A DNA stretch of 64,000 nt from Streptomyces laurentii (GTDB lineage Bacteria > Actinomycetota > Actinomycetes > Streptomycetales > Streptomycetaceae): NCBI GenBank assembly GCA_002355495.1, contig AP017424.1, positions 2,914,001 through 2,978,000 on the forward strand. Reading direction: 5' to 3'. Every line of letters starts with the position of its first letter. The stretch's first letter is position 1. Made by a program: the position numbers and the translations under genes. Below the pieces are notes generated by a model. That model worked only from the letters and a program-made list of their open reading frames with translations, was not told the origin of the DNA and ran no database searches. This document shows positions 25,073 to 34,201 of this stretch, piece by piece.

Positions 25073-25440
25073 TCGGCGGGCGCGAGGGAGCCCGGACGTA
25101 CGGATGGACGCATAGCCGCAGGGGCGCGTGGAAACGGGCGGGCCCGCGGAAAGAGAGCGCGGGGGCCGCCGTCCCCTGCCGGGCGGTGCCGGGCAGAGGT
25201 CGGGACGACGGCGGTCCCCGCGAGCGGACGCGGGGCCCGGGTCAGGACCGGTGGCCCGCGTCGGACGGCGTACCAGGAGATCCGGGAGCCGCTCCGGAGG
25301 CCCGTGACGCCGACGAGGAACACTCTCCCGCCGTCGTGTTACGCGGGCGCTGCGGGCGCGTGTCGCGCGCGTACCGTTCGTGTGACGTACACGCGCGGGG
25401 GCGTACGGAGTCGTACGGGGCGACGCCACGCGCGTAGACA

Positions 25441-25489
25441 TACGAGACGGGGCGGCCGGTGCCCGAAAGCCCCGCCGCCCCGTCTCGTA
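25441..25489 (-). terminator. Hairpin terminator downstream of cystathionine beta-synthase
   Basis: A 15-bp perfect stem (TACGAGACGGGGCGG pairs with CCGCCCCGTCTCGTA) with a 19-nt loop, about 55 bp beyond the stop codon. Confidence 0.65.
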
Positions 25490-25543
25490 CCGCTCTGTAC
25501 CTCTGCGGCGCCGTACCGCTCTCGCGCTGTACCGCTGTACCGC

Positions 25544-26932
25544 TTACTTCACGCCGGGGTTCGCGGCCAGGAAGGCCAGCAGGTCCTGGCGGCTGACCAC
25601 GTCGGTCGGCTTGCCCTCGACGAGGACGATCGCCGCGTCCGCGTCGCCGAGCACCGCCATCAGGTCGGCGACCGGCTCGCCCGAGCCGACCTGCGGCAGC
25701 GGCGCGGACATGTGGTCGCCCAGCGGGTCCTCCAGGGACGCCTTCTGGTTGAACAGGGAGCTGAGCAGCTCGCGCTCGACGACCGAGCCGACGACCTCGG
25801 CGGCCATGACGTCGGGGTGACCGGCGCCCGGCTTCACGATCGGCATCTGGGAGACGCCGTACTCGCGCAGCACCTCGATGGCCTGGCCGACGGTCTCGTC
25901 CGGGTGCATGTGGACGAGCGAGGGCAGACCGTGCGTCTTGTGGCCGAGCACGTCCGCGACGGTGGCGGAGGTGGTGTCCTCCAGGAAGCCGTAGTCGGCC
26001 ATCCACTCGTCGTTGAAGATCTTCGAAAGGTACCCGCGGCCCGAGTCCGGAAGCAGCACGACGACCACGTCGTCCGGGCCCAGCTCCTTGGCGACCTCAA
26101 GGGCGGCGACGACCGCCATGCCGCAGGAACCGCCGACGAGCAGGCCCTCCTCCTTGGCGAGGCGGCGGGTCATCTGGAAGGCGTCCTTGTCGGACACGGC
26201 GACGATCCGGTCCGTGACGGTCCGGTCGTACGCGGTCGGCCAGAAGTCCTCGCCGACGCCCTCGATCAGGTACGGACGGCCGGAGCCGCCGGAGTAGACC
26301 GAGCCCTCCGGGTCGGCGCCGATGACCTCGACCCCACCCTCGCTGGCCTCCTTGAGGTAGCGGCCGGTGCCGGTGATGGTGCCGCCGGTGCCGACGCCCG
26401 CGACGAAGTGGGTGATCTTCCCCTCCGTCTGCTCCCACAGCTCGGGACCGGTGGTCTCGTAGTGCGAGCGCGGGTTGTTCGGGTTCGAGTACTGGTCGGG
26501 CTTCCAGGCACCGGGCGTCTCACGGACCAGACGGTCGGAGACGTTGTAGTACGAGTCCGGGTGCTCCGGGTCGACCGCGGTCGGGCAGACCACGACCTCG
26601 GCGCCGTACGCGCGCAGGACGTTGATCTTGTCCGTCGAGACCTTGTCCGGGCAGACGAAGATGCACTTGTAGCCCTTCTGCTGGGCCACGATCGCCAGGC
26701 CGACTCCGGTGTTGCCGGAGGTGGGCTCGACGATGGTGCCACCCGGCTGGAGAGCACCGCTCTCCTCGGCGGCCTCGATCATGCGGACCGCGATGCGGTC
26801 CTTGACCGAGCCACCGGGGTTGAAGTACTCCACCTTGGCCAGGACGGTCGCCTGGATGCCGGCGGTCACGTTGTTGAGCTTCACCAGCGGGGTGTTGCCG
26901 ACGAGGCTGATCATCGAATCGTGGAATTGCAC
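25544..26932 (-). CDS. Cystathionine beta-synthase
   Basis: 462 aa PLP enzyme that condenses homocysteine and serine to cystathionine (reverse transsulfuration). Fold type II catalytic domain (about 1-320): NPGGSVKDRI with the PLP Lys, EPTSGNTGVGLAIVA phosphate-binding loop, GTGGTITGTGRYLKE, and GGSCGMA. Two CBS domains fill the C-terminus (about 335-462). The GTG at 26932 has GGAGA five bases upstream; the longer frame is Arg/Pro-rich noise. It is divergent from the SGNH hydrolase and ends at a strong hairpin. Confidence 0.93.
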   Translation of the reverse strand: MQFHDSMISLVGNTPLVKLNNVTAGIQATVLAKVEYFNPGGSVKDRIAVRMIEAAEESGALQPGGTIVEPTSGNTGVGLAIVAQQKGYKCIFVCPDKVSTDKINVLRAYGAEVVVCPTAVDPEHPDSYYNVSDRLVRETPGAWKPDQYSNPNNPRSHYETTGPELWEQTEGKITHFVAGVGTGGTITGTGRYLKEASEGGVEVIGADPEGSVYSGGSGRPYLIEGVGEDFWPTAYDRTVTDRIVAVSDKDAFQMTRRLAKEEGLLVGGSCGMAVVAALEVAKELGPDDVVVVLLPDSGRGYLSKIFNDEWMADYGFLEDTTSATVADVLGHKTHGLPSLVHMHPDETVGQAIEVLREYGVSQMPIVKPGAGHPDVMAAEVVGSVVERELLSSLFNQKASLEDPLGDHMSAPLPQVGSGEPVADLMAVLGDADAAIVLVEGKPTDVVSRQDLLAFLAANPGVK

Positions 26933-27057
26933 CGTAGTCTCCGGGGTCTCCGTAATGGTGCAGCCAGCGTATTCGCTGGAATGCGTAGGCGGAGCCGCTT
27001 CCGGGGCAGTAGACGACAAGACGGCTTCACTACGACGTACGGGAGGTGACGGCCCCG

Positions 27058-28254
27058 ATGTCCAGGGCGAGGGTGGCACGGCGGATCGCGGCGGGCGCGG
27101 CGTACGGCGGCGGGGGCATCGGGCTGCTCGGAGTGGCCGCGGTGGGCGTGCTGCTCGCCGAGGCGGCGCTGGCCCGGCGGTCGGTCGGGACCGGCGTGGC
27201 GCCGCTGCCACCGGGGCCGGACGGACGCTACGGGCAGGCATATGACGAGGAGCCCCCGCTGCGGCTGGCCCTTCTGGGTGATTCCACCTCGGCCGGCCAG
27301 GGCGTGCGGCGCACCGGGCAGACCCCGGGAGCGCTGCTCTCCTCGGGCCTGGCGGCGGTGGCCGAGCGGCCGGTGGACCTGCGGGTCGTGGCCCTGCCCG
27401 GGGCGCGCTCGGACGATCTGGAACGGCAGGTGTCGCTGCTGCTCGCCGGGCCGCACGGGGCGCCCGACGTGTGCGTGATCATGATCGGCGCCAACGACGT
27501 CACCCACCGGGTACCCGCCACCGAGTCGGTGCGCTGCCTGGCGGCGGCGGTACGGCGGCTGCGCGCGGCGGGCTCGGAGGTCGTCGTCGGCACCTGCCCG
27601 GACCTCGGCACGATCGAGCCGGTCTACCAGCCGCTGCGCTGGCTGGCCCGGCGGGCCTCGCGGCAGCTGGCGGCGGCGCAGACGATCGTGGTCGTGGAGC
27701 ACGGCGGGCGGACGGTGTCGCTGGGCGACCTGCTGGGGCCGGAGTTCGCGGCCAACCCGCGCGAGATGTTCGGGGTGGACAACTTCCACCCGTCGGCGGA
27801 GGGCTACGCGACGGCGGCCATGGCGGTCCTGCCGACCGTCTGCGCGGCGCTCGGCATCTGGCCGGAGCCGGAGCGGATCGAGCCGGCCCGGCGCGAGAAC
27901 CTGCTGCCGGTGGCGCAGGCGGCGGCCGAGGCGGCGAGCGAGGCGGGCACGGAGGTGGCCGGTACGGAGGTGGCGACCGCCCGCGCGCCCTGGGCACTCC
28001 TCAAGCACCGCAGGCGCCGCCGGCTGCCCCTGCCGAACGGCATCGGGAACGGCCACGGCAAGGGGAACGGGAACGGGAACGGTTCCGGCCACGGGAATGA
28101 AAAGGGGCGCGGGAGCGGTAAGAGGAAAGGAGCCGGGAACGGGAACACGGCCAAGCGTTCGCCCGGCTCCGAGGGCTCCGACGGCCCCGGGAAACCGGGC
28201 GCGGCCGGGGGCTCGTCCGGGGAACGGGAGGAGCCCCTCTCCCAGGACACCTGA
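27058..28254 (+). CDS. Secreted or membrane-anchored SGNH/GDSL hydrolase
   Basis: 398 aa. An N-terminal hydrophobic anchor (about 10-40) is followed by an SGNH hydrolase domain. Block I is LALLGDSTSAGQG with the nucleophilic Ser, block III is IMIGANDVTH (Gly/Asn oxyanion residues), and block V is FGVDNFHPSAEGYA with the Asp-x-x-His pair. The C-terminal 90 residues are low complexity, rich in Gly-Asn-Gly and basic residues (GNGHGKGNGNGNGSG), perhaps wall-binding. A GTG four codons earlier overlaps the GGAGG, so the ATG at 27058 is preferred. Substrate (acyl ester of lipid or polysaccharide) unknown. Confidence 0.85.
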   Translation: MSRARVARRIAAGAAYGGGGIGLLGVAAVGVLLAEAALARRSVGTGVAPLPPGPDGRYGQAYDEEPPLRLALLGDSTSAGQGVRRTGQTPGALLSSGLAAVAERPVDLRVVALPGARSDDLERQVSLLLAGPHGAPDVCVIMIGANDVTHRVPATESVRCLAAAVRRLRAAGSEVVVGTCPDLGTIEPVYQPLRWLARRASRQLAAAQTIVVVEHGGRTVSLGDLLGPEFAANPREMFGVDNFHPSAEGYATAAMAVLPTVCAALGIWPEPERIEPARRENLLPVAQAAAEAASEAGTEVAGTEVATARAPWALLKHRRRRRLPLPNGIGNGHGKGNGNGNGSGHGNEKGRGSGKRKGAGNGNTAKRSPGSEGSDGPGKPGAAGGSSGEREEPLSQDT

Positions 28255-28366
28255 GCGAGCGCTTAGAAAAGAGGCCCGCATCACACGCCAAGGCCGGTGA
28301 CCCCGTGCGGTACGTACGGGTAACTTCCCTTTCTGTCCACCCACTCCGCATTTTTCTGGAGCCGTG

Positions 28367-29587
28367 ATGCCCGAAGCCGTCATCGTCTCGACCGCCCGCT
28401 CTCCGATCGGCCGGGCCTTCAAGGGCTCCCTCAAGGACCTGCGGCCCGACGACCTGACCGCCACGATCATCCAGGCCGCGCTCGCCAAGGTCCCCGAGCT
28501 GGACCCGCGCGACATCGACGACCTGATGCTCGGCTGCGGTCTGCCGGGTGGTGAGCAGGGCAACAACCTGGGCCGGATCGTGGCCGTGCAGATGGGCATG
28601 GACCACCTCCCGGGCTGCACCATCACCCGCTACTGCTCCTCCTCGCTGCAGACCTCGCGGATGGCCATGCACGCCATCAAGGCGGGCGAGGGCGACGTCT
28701 TCATCTCGGCCGGTGTCGAGATGGTCTCGCGCTTCGTGAAGGGCAACTCCGACTCGCTGCCGGACACGCACAACCCGCTCTTCGCCGAGGCCGAGGCCCG
28801 CACCAAGGCCACCGCCGAGTCCGAGGGCTCGACCTGGCACGACCCGCGCGAGGACGGCCTGGTCCCCGACGCGTACATCGCCATGGGCCAGACCGCCGAG
28901 AACCTGGCGCGCTGGAAGGGCGTCACCCGCCAGGACATGGACGAGTTCGGCGTCCGCTCGCAGAACCTCGCCGAGGAAGCCATCAAGAAGGGCTTCTGGC
29001 AGCGCGAGATCACCCCGGTGACGCTGCCGGACGGCACGATCGTGTCGCAGGACGACGGCCCGCGCGCCGGCGTCACCCTGGAGGGCGTCTCCGGCCTGAA
29101 GCCGGTCTTCCGCCCCGACGGCCTGGTCACCGCCGGCAACTGCTGCCCGCTGAACGACGGCGCCGCCGCGCTCGTGATCATGTCCGACACGAAGGCGCGC
29201 GAGCTGGGCCTGACCCCGCTGGCCCGCATCGTCTCCACCGGCGTCTCCGCGCTCTCCCCCGAGATCATGGGCCTCGGCCCGGTCGAGGCGTCGAACCAGG
29301 CCCTGAAGCGGGCCGGTCTGACCACGAACGACATCGACCTGGTCGAGATCAACGAGGCGTTCGCCGCGCAGGTCATCCCGTCCTACCGCGACCTGGGCTT
29401 CGACCTGGACAAGGTCAACGTCAACGGTGGCGCGATCGCCGTCGGCCACCCCTTCGGCATGACCGGCGCCCGCATCACCGGCACCCTCATCAACAGCCTC
29501 CAGTTCCACGACAAGCAGTTCGGCCTGGAGACGATGTGCGTGGGCGGCGGCCAGGGCATGGCGATGGTGATCGAGCGGCTGAGCTGA
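28367..29587 (+). CDS. Acetyl-CoA C-acetyltransferase (thiolase)
   Basis: 406 aa thiolase catalysing reversible acetoacetyl-CoA cleavage or formation. Features: [18 protein letters not shown], active-site Cys in [11 protein letters not shown] (about 90), [33 protein letters not shown] with the catalytic His, and [13 protein letters not shown] with the second Cys. GGAG lies five bases before the ATG; a GTG one codon earlier is possible. Followed immediately by a 100-bp tandem duplication. Confidence 0.94.
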   Translation: MPEAVIVSTARSPIGRAFKGSLKDLRPDDLTATIIQAALAKVPELDPRDIDDLMLGCGLPGGEQGNNLGRIVAVQMGMDHLPGCTITRYCSSSLQTSRMAMHAIKAGEGDVFISAGVEMVSRFVKGNSDSLPDTHNPLFAEAEARTKATAESEGSTWHDPREDGLVPDAYIAMGQTAENLARWKGVTRQDMDEFGVRSQNLAEEAIKKGFWQREITPVTLPDGTIVSQDDGPRAGVTLEGVSGLKPVFRPDGLVTAGNCCPLNDGAAALVIMSDTKARELGLTPLARIVSTGVSALSPEIMGLGPVEASNQALKRAGLTTNDIDLVEINEAFAAQVIPSYRDLGFDLDKVNVNGGAIAVGHPFGMTGARITGTLINSLQFHDKQFGLETMCVGGGQGMAMVIERLS

Positions 29588-29780
29588 GCCGGAGCGGAGG
29601 GTAGGGGTCGCCCGAGGAACGAGGGCGGCACCTGCCCGCAGCGGTGGCGAAGCTCAGCGCGACCAAAGAAGAGGGCGGCTGAGCTGAGCCGGAGCGGAGG
29701 GTAGGGGTCGCCCGAGGAACGAGGGCGGCACCTGCCCGCAGCGGTGGCGAAGCTCGGCGCGACCGAAGAAGAGGGCGGCT
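29581..29780. repeat. Tandem 100-bp duplication after the thiolase gene
   Basis: Two head-to-tail 100-bp units (29581-29680 and 29681-29780) differ at only two positions that I can see (29656/29756 and 29665/29765). The first unit begins at the last codons of the thiolase gene, so a copy of the gene's end is carried in the second unit's junction. No ORF of note. Confidence 0.9.
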
Positions 29781-30084
29781 GAGCCAGGTTCGCGGCAGCC
29801 CGCTGAACACCCTTCGAACCGCGCGGAATCGGCCGGGACCGACGCCCCGTAACCAGACGACTACGAGGCGAACCCTCCCGCGTCCAAGCCGTGACCGAAT
29901 CTCCCCCAGGATGTGACATACGTCCTGGGGGAGAGTCGTTTTCCCAGGTCAGCACGGTTTCAGGACCAAACACCCGGCCGAAATACCTGCCCATTTCGTG
30001 ACGTAATGCACTGACAACCGGAGCAACCTCACCGCAAGCTGATGTAGGAAGTCGGGGGATCGACTCGGAATCGGGAGTACGTCA
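29588..30084. other. Intergenic region thiolase to hypothetical membrane protein
   Basis: Nearly 500 bp without a credible gene. It holds most of the 100-bp tandem duplication, a strong terminator hairpin at 29901-29933, and then the promoter region of the gene starting at 30085. Confidence 0.6.
29901..29933 (+). terminator. Rho-independent terminator
   Basis: Perfect 11-bp stem CTCCCCCAGGA/TCCTGGGGGAG with an 11-nt loop, followed by AGTCGTTTT. It ends rightward transcription about 315 bp after the thiolase. Confidence 0.8.
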
Positions 30085-30981
30085 GTGAGCGCACTGTCTC
30101 TTGCCCTGCTGGTGAGCACGGCCGCCGCAACGGCTGTGGGCGCCGCCGCTCTGCACGCCGCCCGGGGTCTCCGTCAGCAGATCACCGCGCTGCGCGGCGA
30201 ACTCGCCGCCGAGCGGGGCGTCTCCGTCCCGCAGGCGCGCCAGTCGCACGCCGCGGAGATACGGGCCGCGGTCGCCGAGGCGCTCGCCGAGGAGCGGGAG
30301 CGGGAGCTGGCCGAGGCGCGGGCGTTCTGGGCCGCGCAGGAGGCCCGGGACGCCGCCGACGCCCCGTCGCTGCTGGGCGGGCTCGCCGGGCCCGCCGACG
30401 ACGGTCCGTACTACGTGCCGCGCCAGGCCGACTTCGTGGGCCTGGAGGCGATGGCCCTGGAGGCCATGGAGGCGGAGGCCGCCGCGCTCGACAACCGGGA
30501 GACCCGGGAGGCGCTGGACGCCTTCGACGCGCTCGACGGTCTCGACACACTGGAGGACCTGCCCGAGCTGACCGGCGCCGGCGACTACGCGGAGGACTCC
30601 CCCGAGCTGGCCGCGGCCCGTCGCCGGCACCCCTCGCACCCGGACTTCGTGCCCGTCCGCACCCCGGTGGCGACCGACCACGAGCGCACCGTGGACCGCC
30701 TGGAGGAGCTGGCCGAGACCGGTACGGCGCTGACCGACGTGCGTCCCGGCCCGCTGGGCACGCTGGACGTGTACGTCTTCGCCGACGGCACCACGCTCTG
30801 CATGACGCCGGGTCACCGCGAGACGGCCGAGCGTCTCGCGGAGGCGCTGCGGGCCGGGCGTACCCCGGTCCTGCTCGGCGGCTCGGGTGTCTCGGGGGCG
30901 TACGCGCTCACGTTCTCGTACGGCGAGAGCGCCGAGGACACCGTCTACATCCTCGCGGACCGCGTGATCGCCAGTTTCTGA
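30085..30981 (+). CDS. Hypothetical membrane-anchored coiled-coil protein
   Basis: 298 aa, GTG start. An N-terminal TM helix (about 3-25) is followed by an Arg/Glu/Ala-rich coiled coil (LRQQITALRGELAAERG, then EALAEERERELAEARAFWAAQEA), an acidic Leu/Asp-rich region, and a compact C-terminal domain (LGTLDVYVFADGTTLCMTPGHRETAERLAEALRAG, then VSGAYALTFSYGESAEDTVYILADRVI). I do not recognise the C-terminal domain. Monocistronic by layout, with a terminator on its left. Likely anchored in the membrane with its domain in the cytoplasm. Confidence 0.75.
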   Translation: MSALSLALLVSTAAATAVGAAALHAARGLRQQITALRGELAAERGVSVPQARQSHAAEIRAAVAEALAEERERELAEARAFWAAQEARDAADAPSLLGGLAGPADDGPYYVPRQADFVGLEAMALEAMEAEAAALDNRETREALDAFDALDGLDTLEDLPELTGAGDYAEDSPELAAARRRHPSHPDFVPVRTPVATDHERTVDRLEELAETGTALTDVRPGPLGTLDVYVFADGTTLCMTPGHRETAERLAEALRAGRTPVLLGGSGVSGAYALTFSYGESAEDTVYILADRVIASF

Positions 30982-31056
30982 CGGGCTCTGAGAGCCCGGG
31001 GCCCCGCTCACGGCCCCAGGGCCTCGCTCCGGCCCCCAGGAGCCCCGCTCACGACC

Positions 31057-31386
31057 TCAGAGCCCTGCCCGGGCCTCCGCCTCCCGTACCAGCCGCACGG
31101 CCTCGTCCAGCGCCCCCTCAGGGGCCCCGGGCGGGGCCGTGCGGAGTGTTTCGGCCAGATCCGCGGCGGCGACCGCCAGTTGGTCGGCGACCGCGAAGAC
31201 GCCGGCGTCGGGCATCGTCCGCGGCTCGCGGTCCGGGAACTCCAGCCGCTGCGCCCGGTCGGCCAGTTCCCTGGCGAGCGCCAGGCCCTCCGCCGCGGCC
31301 CCGCGCTGCAGGCGGCTCTGCGGGGCGGCCCGCAGCCGGTCGGCGAAGCGTTCCGCGGCGGTGGTCAGTTCAGTCGTATCGCGCAC
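31057..31386 (-). CDS. Hypothetical small helical protein
   Basis: 109 aa from a GTG start. Predicted all-helical, Ala/Arg/Glu-rich (ELTTAAERFADRLRAAPQSRLQRGAAAEGLALARELADRAQRLE, then VADQLAVAAADLAETLRTAP). No signal peptide, TM or catalytic motif. I do not recognise a family. Codon use and third-position GC are like those of neighbouring genes, so it is probably real. Confidence 0.6.
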   Translation of the reverse strand: MRDTTELTTAAERFADRLRAAPQSRLQRGAAAEGLALARELADRAQRLEFPDREPRTMPDAGVFAVADQLAVAAADLAETLRTAPPGAPEGALDEAVRLVREAEARAGL

Positions 31387-31465
31387 CCGGCCGACCCTAT
31401 GCGCCCCGCCCGGCCCCCCGCCAAACGGCCCCCGAACCGCCCCCGGAACACCCCGTGACGCGGAA

Positions 31466-31495
31466 GGGCCCGCCCGGCGGCTGCCGGACGGGCCC
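31466..31495 (-). terminator. Hairpin terminator downstream of Bax-inhibitor-1 gene
   Basis: GGGCCCG-c-CCGGC pairs with GCCGG-a-CGGGCCC around a 4-nt loop, 28 bp beyond the stop of the leftward gene. Confidence 0.7.
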
Positions 31496-31522
31496 CTCCC
31501 CCGCTCATGGGGACGCGGTGGG

Positions 31523-32425
31523 TCAGTCGTCGCCCTGAAGGATCGACAGGAGGCGCAGCGCCTCCAGGTAGATCCACACCAGCGTCATGGTCAGACCGAA
31601 GGCGGCCAGCCAGGACTCCTCGCGCGGAGCGCCGTAGGTGATGCCGTCCTCGACCTGCTTGAAGTCGAGGGCGAGGAAGCAGGCACCGAGGATGATGCCG
31701 ATGATGCCGAAGACGATGCCGAGGCCGCCGGAGCGGAAGCCCAGGCCGTCGCCGCCGCCGAAGAGCGAGAACAGCAGGTTGACGGCCATGAGCAGCACGA
31801 AGCCCATCGCGGCGGCCATCACGAAGCCGTAGAAGCGGCGGGTGACGCGGATCCAGCGCATCTTGTAGGCGATCAGCACGCCGGCGAAGACCGCCATGGT
31901 GCCGAGGACCGCCTGGGTGACCACGCCGTCGGCGATGTACGTCGAGACGGCGGCGGAGATCACGCCGAGGAAGACGCCCTCGAAGGCCGCGTAGCCCAGG
32001 ATCAGGGCCGGGCTGGGCCGGCGCTTGAACGACTGGACCAGCGACAGCACGAACGCGACGAGCGCGGCGCCGATGGCGATGCCGTAGGACTTGTTGATGT
32101 TCGCCGGGTCGACCGGCAGCAGCAGCCAGGACGCGATGGCGGTGACCACGACCGTGCCGAGCGTGATGGCCGTGCGGCTCACCACGTCGTCGATCGTCAT
32201 CACGTCGCCGCGGACCTGCTGCGGGGCGCCGAACCGGGTGTCCTGCGTCGCGTACGGGTTGGTCCCGTACGGGTTCGCGGTGCCCTCGGCGTAGGGGTTG
32301 CCGGTGGGGTACGGGGTCGTTCCGACGGCGGGGCCCCCGGCCTGCGACTGCTGCGGCCCGAAGCCCGCGGAGCCGTTGTCGCGGCTGAACCCCCGTCGCG
32401 AGAAGACCGGGTTGCTGCTCCTCAT
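31523..32425 (-). CDS. Bax inhibitor-1/YccA family membrane protein
   Basis: 300 aa. A cytoplasmic N-terminal region (about 1-75) rich in Gly, Pro, Asn and Tyr (NPYAEGTANPYGTNPYATQ) precedes seven TM helices of the BI-1/YccA/YetJ fold, including FKRRPSPALILGYAAFEGVFLGVIS and the C-terminal DFKQVEDGITYGAPREESWLAAFGLTMTLVWIYLEALRLL, where the Asp residues form the family's conserved pH/Ca-leak site. GGAGGAG precedes the ATG. Probable role in membrane homeostasis; no operon partners. Confidence 0.88.
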   Translation of the reverse strand: MRSSNPVFSRRGFSRDNGSAGFGPQQSQAGGPAVGTTPYPTGNPYAEGTANPYGTNPYATQDTRFGAPQQVRGDVMTIDDVVSRTAITLGTVVVTAIASWLLLPVDPANINKSYGIAIGAALVAFVLSLVQSFKRRPSPALILGYAAFEGVFLGVISAAVSTYIADGVVTQAVLGTMAVFAGVLIAYKMRWIRVTRRFYGFVMAAAMGFVLLMAVNLLFSLFGGGDGLGFRSGGLGIVFGIIGIILGACFLALDFKQVEDGITYGAPREESWLAAFGLTMTLVWIYLEALRLLSILQGDD

Positions 32426-32543
32426 CTCACTCCTCCATGGCCGCACGGCGCGGCACTGCGACCAGAGTAATGCGAAGGCAAAAGAAACTCTCTCGTGCTG
32501 CGGGAGGATCTTCATCACGAATCGAGCAGCGGAGCTCCCCCGA

Positions 32544-32566
32544 GGCTCCCCCTTGAAGGGGGAGCC
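32544..32566 (-). terminator. Hairpin downstream of bldA
   Basis: GGCTCCCCCTT and AAGGGGGAGCC form a near-perfect hairpin with a very tight turn, 75 bp beyond the 3' end of the leftward tRNA. Confidence 0.6.
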
Positions 32567-32640
32567 AGGGAGCGGTGCGAGGAGGTACGACGGCGGTACG
32601 AGTGACCCGAGATGCCCCGAGGTGTGTCGGTCGGGGAATG

Positions 32641-32722
32641 TGCCCGGAACCGGATTCGAACCGGTACGGCCCGAAGGCCAGCGAGGTTTAAGCTCGCCGT
32701 GTCTGCATTCCACCATCCGGGC
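32641..32722 (-). tRNA. bldA: tRNA-Leu(UAA), the bldA developmental tRNA
   Basis: Read on the minus strand this is a full class-II tRNA. The acceptor arm is GCCCGGA pairing with TCCGGGC plus discriminator A. The anticodon arm is GCGAG-CTTAAAC-CTCGC, giving anticodon TAA. The variable arm is TGGCCTTCGGGCC and the T-arm is CCGG-TTCGAAT-CCGG. CCA is not encoded. The sequence matches the streptomycete bldA tRNA in anticodon and layout; bldA reads the rare UUA codon and thereby gates development and antibiotic genes. Targets in this window are the TTA-bearing genes at 8591-9475, 21766-22170 and 22167-23123. Confidence 0.96.
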
Positions 32723-33185
32723 GTGGCGCGAAGCCCCGCGTTGGCACACGAGCCTATCGGGGCGGCGTCGCTCGATCAGAGGAACCGCTACCCGATGTTG
32801 TCTTATTTTATTGACAGCTGAGGGTGCGTCAGCACAGGTGGAGGCCCCTGGCGAAGGGGAACAGGGATCGCGGCAGCAAAGTCGTCGCCTTCGGATTGAC
32901 GGAAACTCGCCGCCCGCCCGGGACGACCTTGTCACCTCGGCCCCGCCGGGCCGGGCCCCCGGGGCCGGTCTTCCGCCCCTCGCCCGTGATCACGGCATGC
33001 GGTGCGCCCCTTGATCACGTCTCAGGGTTCCTGTCATACCTCAGGAGGAGGGGCCACCCGCGCGGTGCGACTCCAGACTGCCCCAGGAACGGGCATGTGG
33101 ACGGACGATCCGGGCTCTAACGCTCGACACGATGGAGTGGTTCCCGAACAAGCCGGATTGACCCCGATGGACAGGAGTCCTCGCC
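32723..33185. other. Intergenic region between bldA and the ABC exporter
   Basis: About 460 bp without a credible gene. It contains the bldA promoter candidate, a strikingly AT-rich 18-mer with inverted ends (TGTC-N10-GACA, 32799-32816), and CAGGAG serving the ATPase gene at the right end. Confidence 0.5.
32751..32779 (-). promoter_or_regulatory. Candidate bldA promoter
   Basis: On the minus strand CTGATC (-35 like) and TAGGCT (-10, TANNNT) are separated by 17 bp, with TAGGCT 28 bp before the tRNA 5' end. Reasonable spacing for a SigHrdB promoter; the -35 is weak. Confidence 0.4.
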
Positions 33186-33956
33186 GTGACCACCACTCCC
33201 ACCGTGCCCCGCTCGACCGCGGTGGCCGCACGTGCCACCGACCTCTCCAAGGTCTACGGACACGGCGAGACCCAGGTGGTCGCGCTCGACCGCGTCAGCG
33301 TCGACTTCCGGCAGGGCGAGTTCACCGCGATCATGGGCCCCTCGGGCTCCGGCAAGTCGACCCTGATGCACTGCGTGGCCGGCCTCGACTCGTTCAGCTC
33401 CGGCTCCGTCCGGATCGGCGACACCGAGCTGGGCAACCTGAAGGACAAGCAGCTCACCCAGCTGCGCCGGGACAAGATCGGCTTCATCTTCCAGGCGTTC
33501 AACCTGCTGCCGACGCTGACCGCGATGGAGAACATCACCCTTCCGATGGACATCGCGGGCCGCAAGCCCGACAAGGAGTGGGTGGAGCGGGTCATCGACA
33601 TGATCGGTCTGTCCGGCCGGCTGTCCCACCGCCCCTCGCAGCTCTCCGGCGGCCAGCAGCAGCGGGTGGCCGTGGCCCGCGCGCTGGCCTCCAAGCCCGA
33701 GATCATCTTCGGTGACGAGCCGACCGGAAACCTCGACTCGCGCTCCGGCGCCGAGGTCCTCGGTTTCCTGCGCAACTCGGTGCGCGAGCTCGGCCAGACC
33801 GTGGTGATGGTGACCCACGACCCGGTCGCCGCCGCCTACTCGGACCGCGTCGTCTTCCTCGCGGACGGCCGGATCGTCGACGAGATGATCCACCCGACGG
33901 CGGACGACGTGCTCGACCGCATGAAGGCGTTCGACGCCAAGGGCCGTACGAGCTGA
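33186..33956 (+). CDS. ABC transporter ATP-binding protein (MacB/LolD type)
   Basis: 256 aa, GTG start with CAGGAG upstream. Walker A GPSGSGKST at 51-59, Q-loop IFQAFNLLPTLTA, signature LSGGQQQRVAVARALASKPEII, Walker B FGDEPTGNLDSRSG and H-loop VVMVTHDPVAAAYSDRVVFLADG. Belongs to the family that powers FtsX-like permeases in lipoprotein or antimicrobial-peptide export. The permease follows 245 bp downstream and the pair forms the transporter. Confidence 0.95.
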   Translation: MTTTPTVPRSTAVAARATDLSKVYGHGETQVVALDRVSVDFRQGEFTAIMGPSGSGKSTLMHCVAGLDSFSSGSVRIGDTELGNLKDKQLTQLRRDKIGFIFQAFNLLPTLTAMENITLPMDIAGRKPDKEWVERVIDMIGLSGRLSHRPSQLSGGQQQRVAVARALASKPEIIFGDEPTGNLDSRSGAEVLGFLRNSVRELGQTVVMVTHDPVAAAYSDRVVFLADGRIVDEMIHPTADDVLDRMKAFDAKGRTS

Positions 33957-34201
33957 GCCAGGAGCCGTAGCCGGCCGTACGCGCCGCCCCGGCGGCCGTG
34001 AGCCGCCGGCCAGGCCGTACGCGCCGAGCCGGACGCACCGGCCGAGCGAAGCCGGACCGGACGCCAGGCCGGGCCCCCGCGGCCCGGCCCCGCCCCGTTC
34101 CCGCCGCTCCCCCGCGCCCGGCTCCCCTCCTCGTACCCCCGTCACCCCTTCCGTTCCGGATTCCGGATTCGGGACCCAGGACCCAGGACTCAGGACCTCC
34201 C

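Larger units (their letters stand above)
25007..25543. other. Gene-free region between cystathionine beta-synthase and RpiR gene
   Basis: About 540 bp with no credible gene. It contains the RpiR operator region (25036-25072), GC-rich unremarkable sequence to 25440, the beta-synthase terminator hairpin (25441-25489) and a run of GTACCGCT-like repeats (about 25487-25538) just after the beta-synthase stop. Confidence 0.5.

Noticed and set aside
29383..29994. A minus-strand frame with duplicated peptide blocks after the thiolase
   Set aside because: The repetition is a direct effect of the 100-bp DNA duplication; no ribosome site or homolog pattern.
32641..32722. Integrated element at the tRNA-Leu gene
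   Set aside because: No integrase, no second copy of the tRNA 3' end and no foreign genes in the flanks; only an AT-rich 18-mer is unusual.
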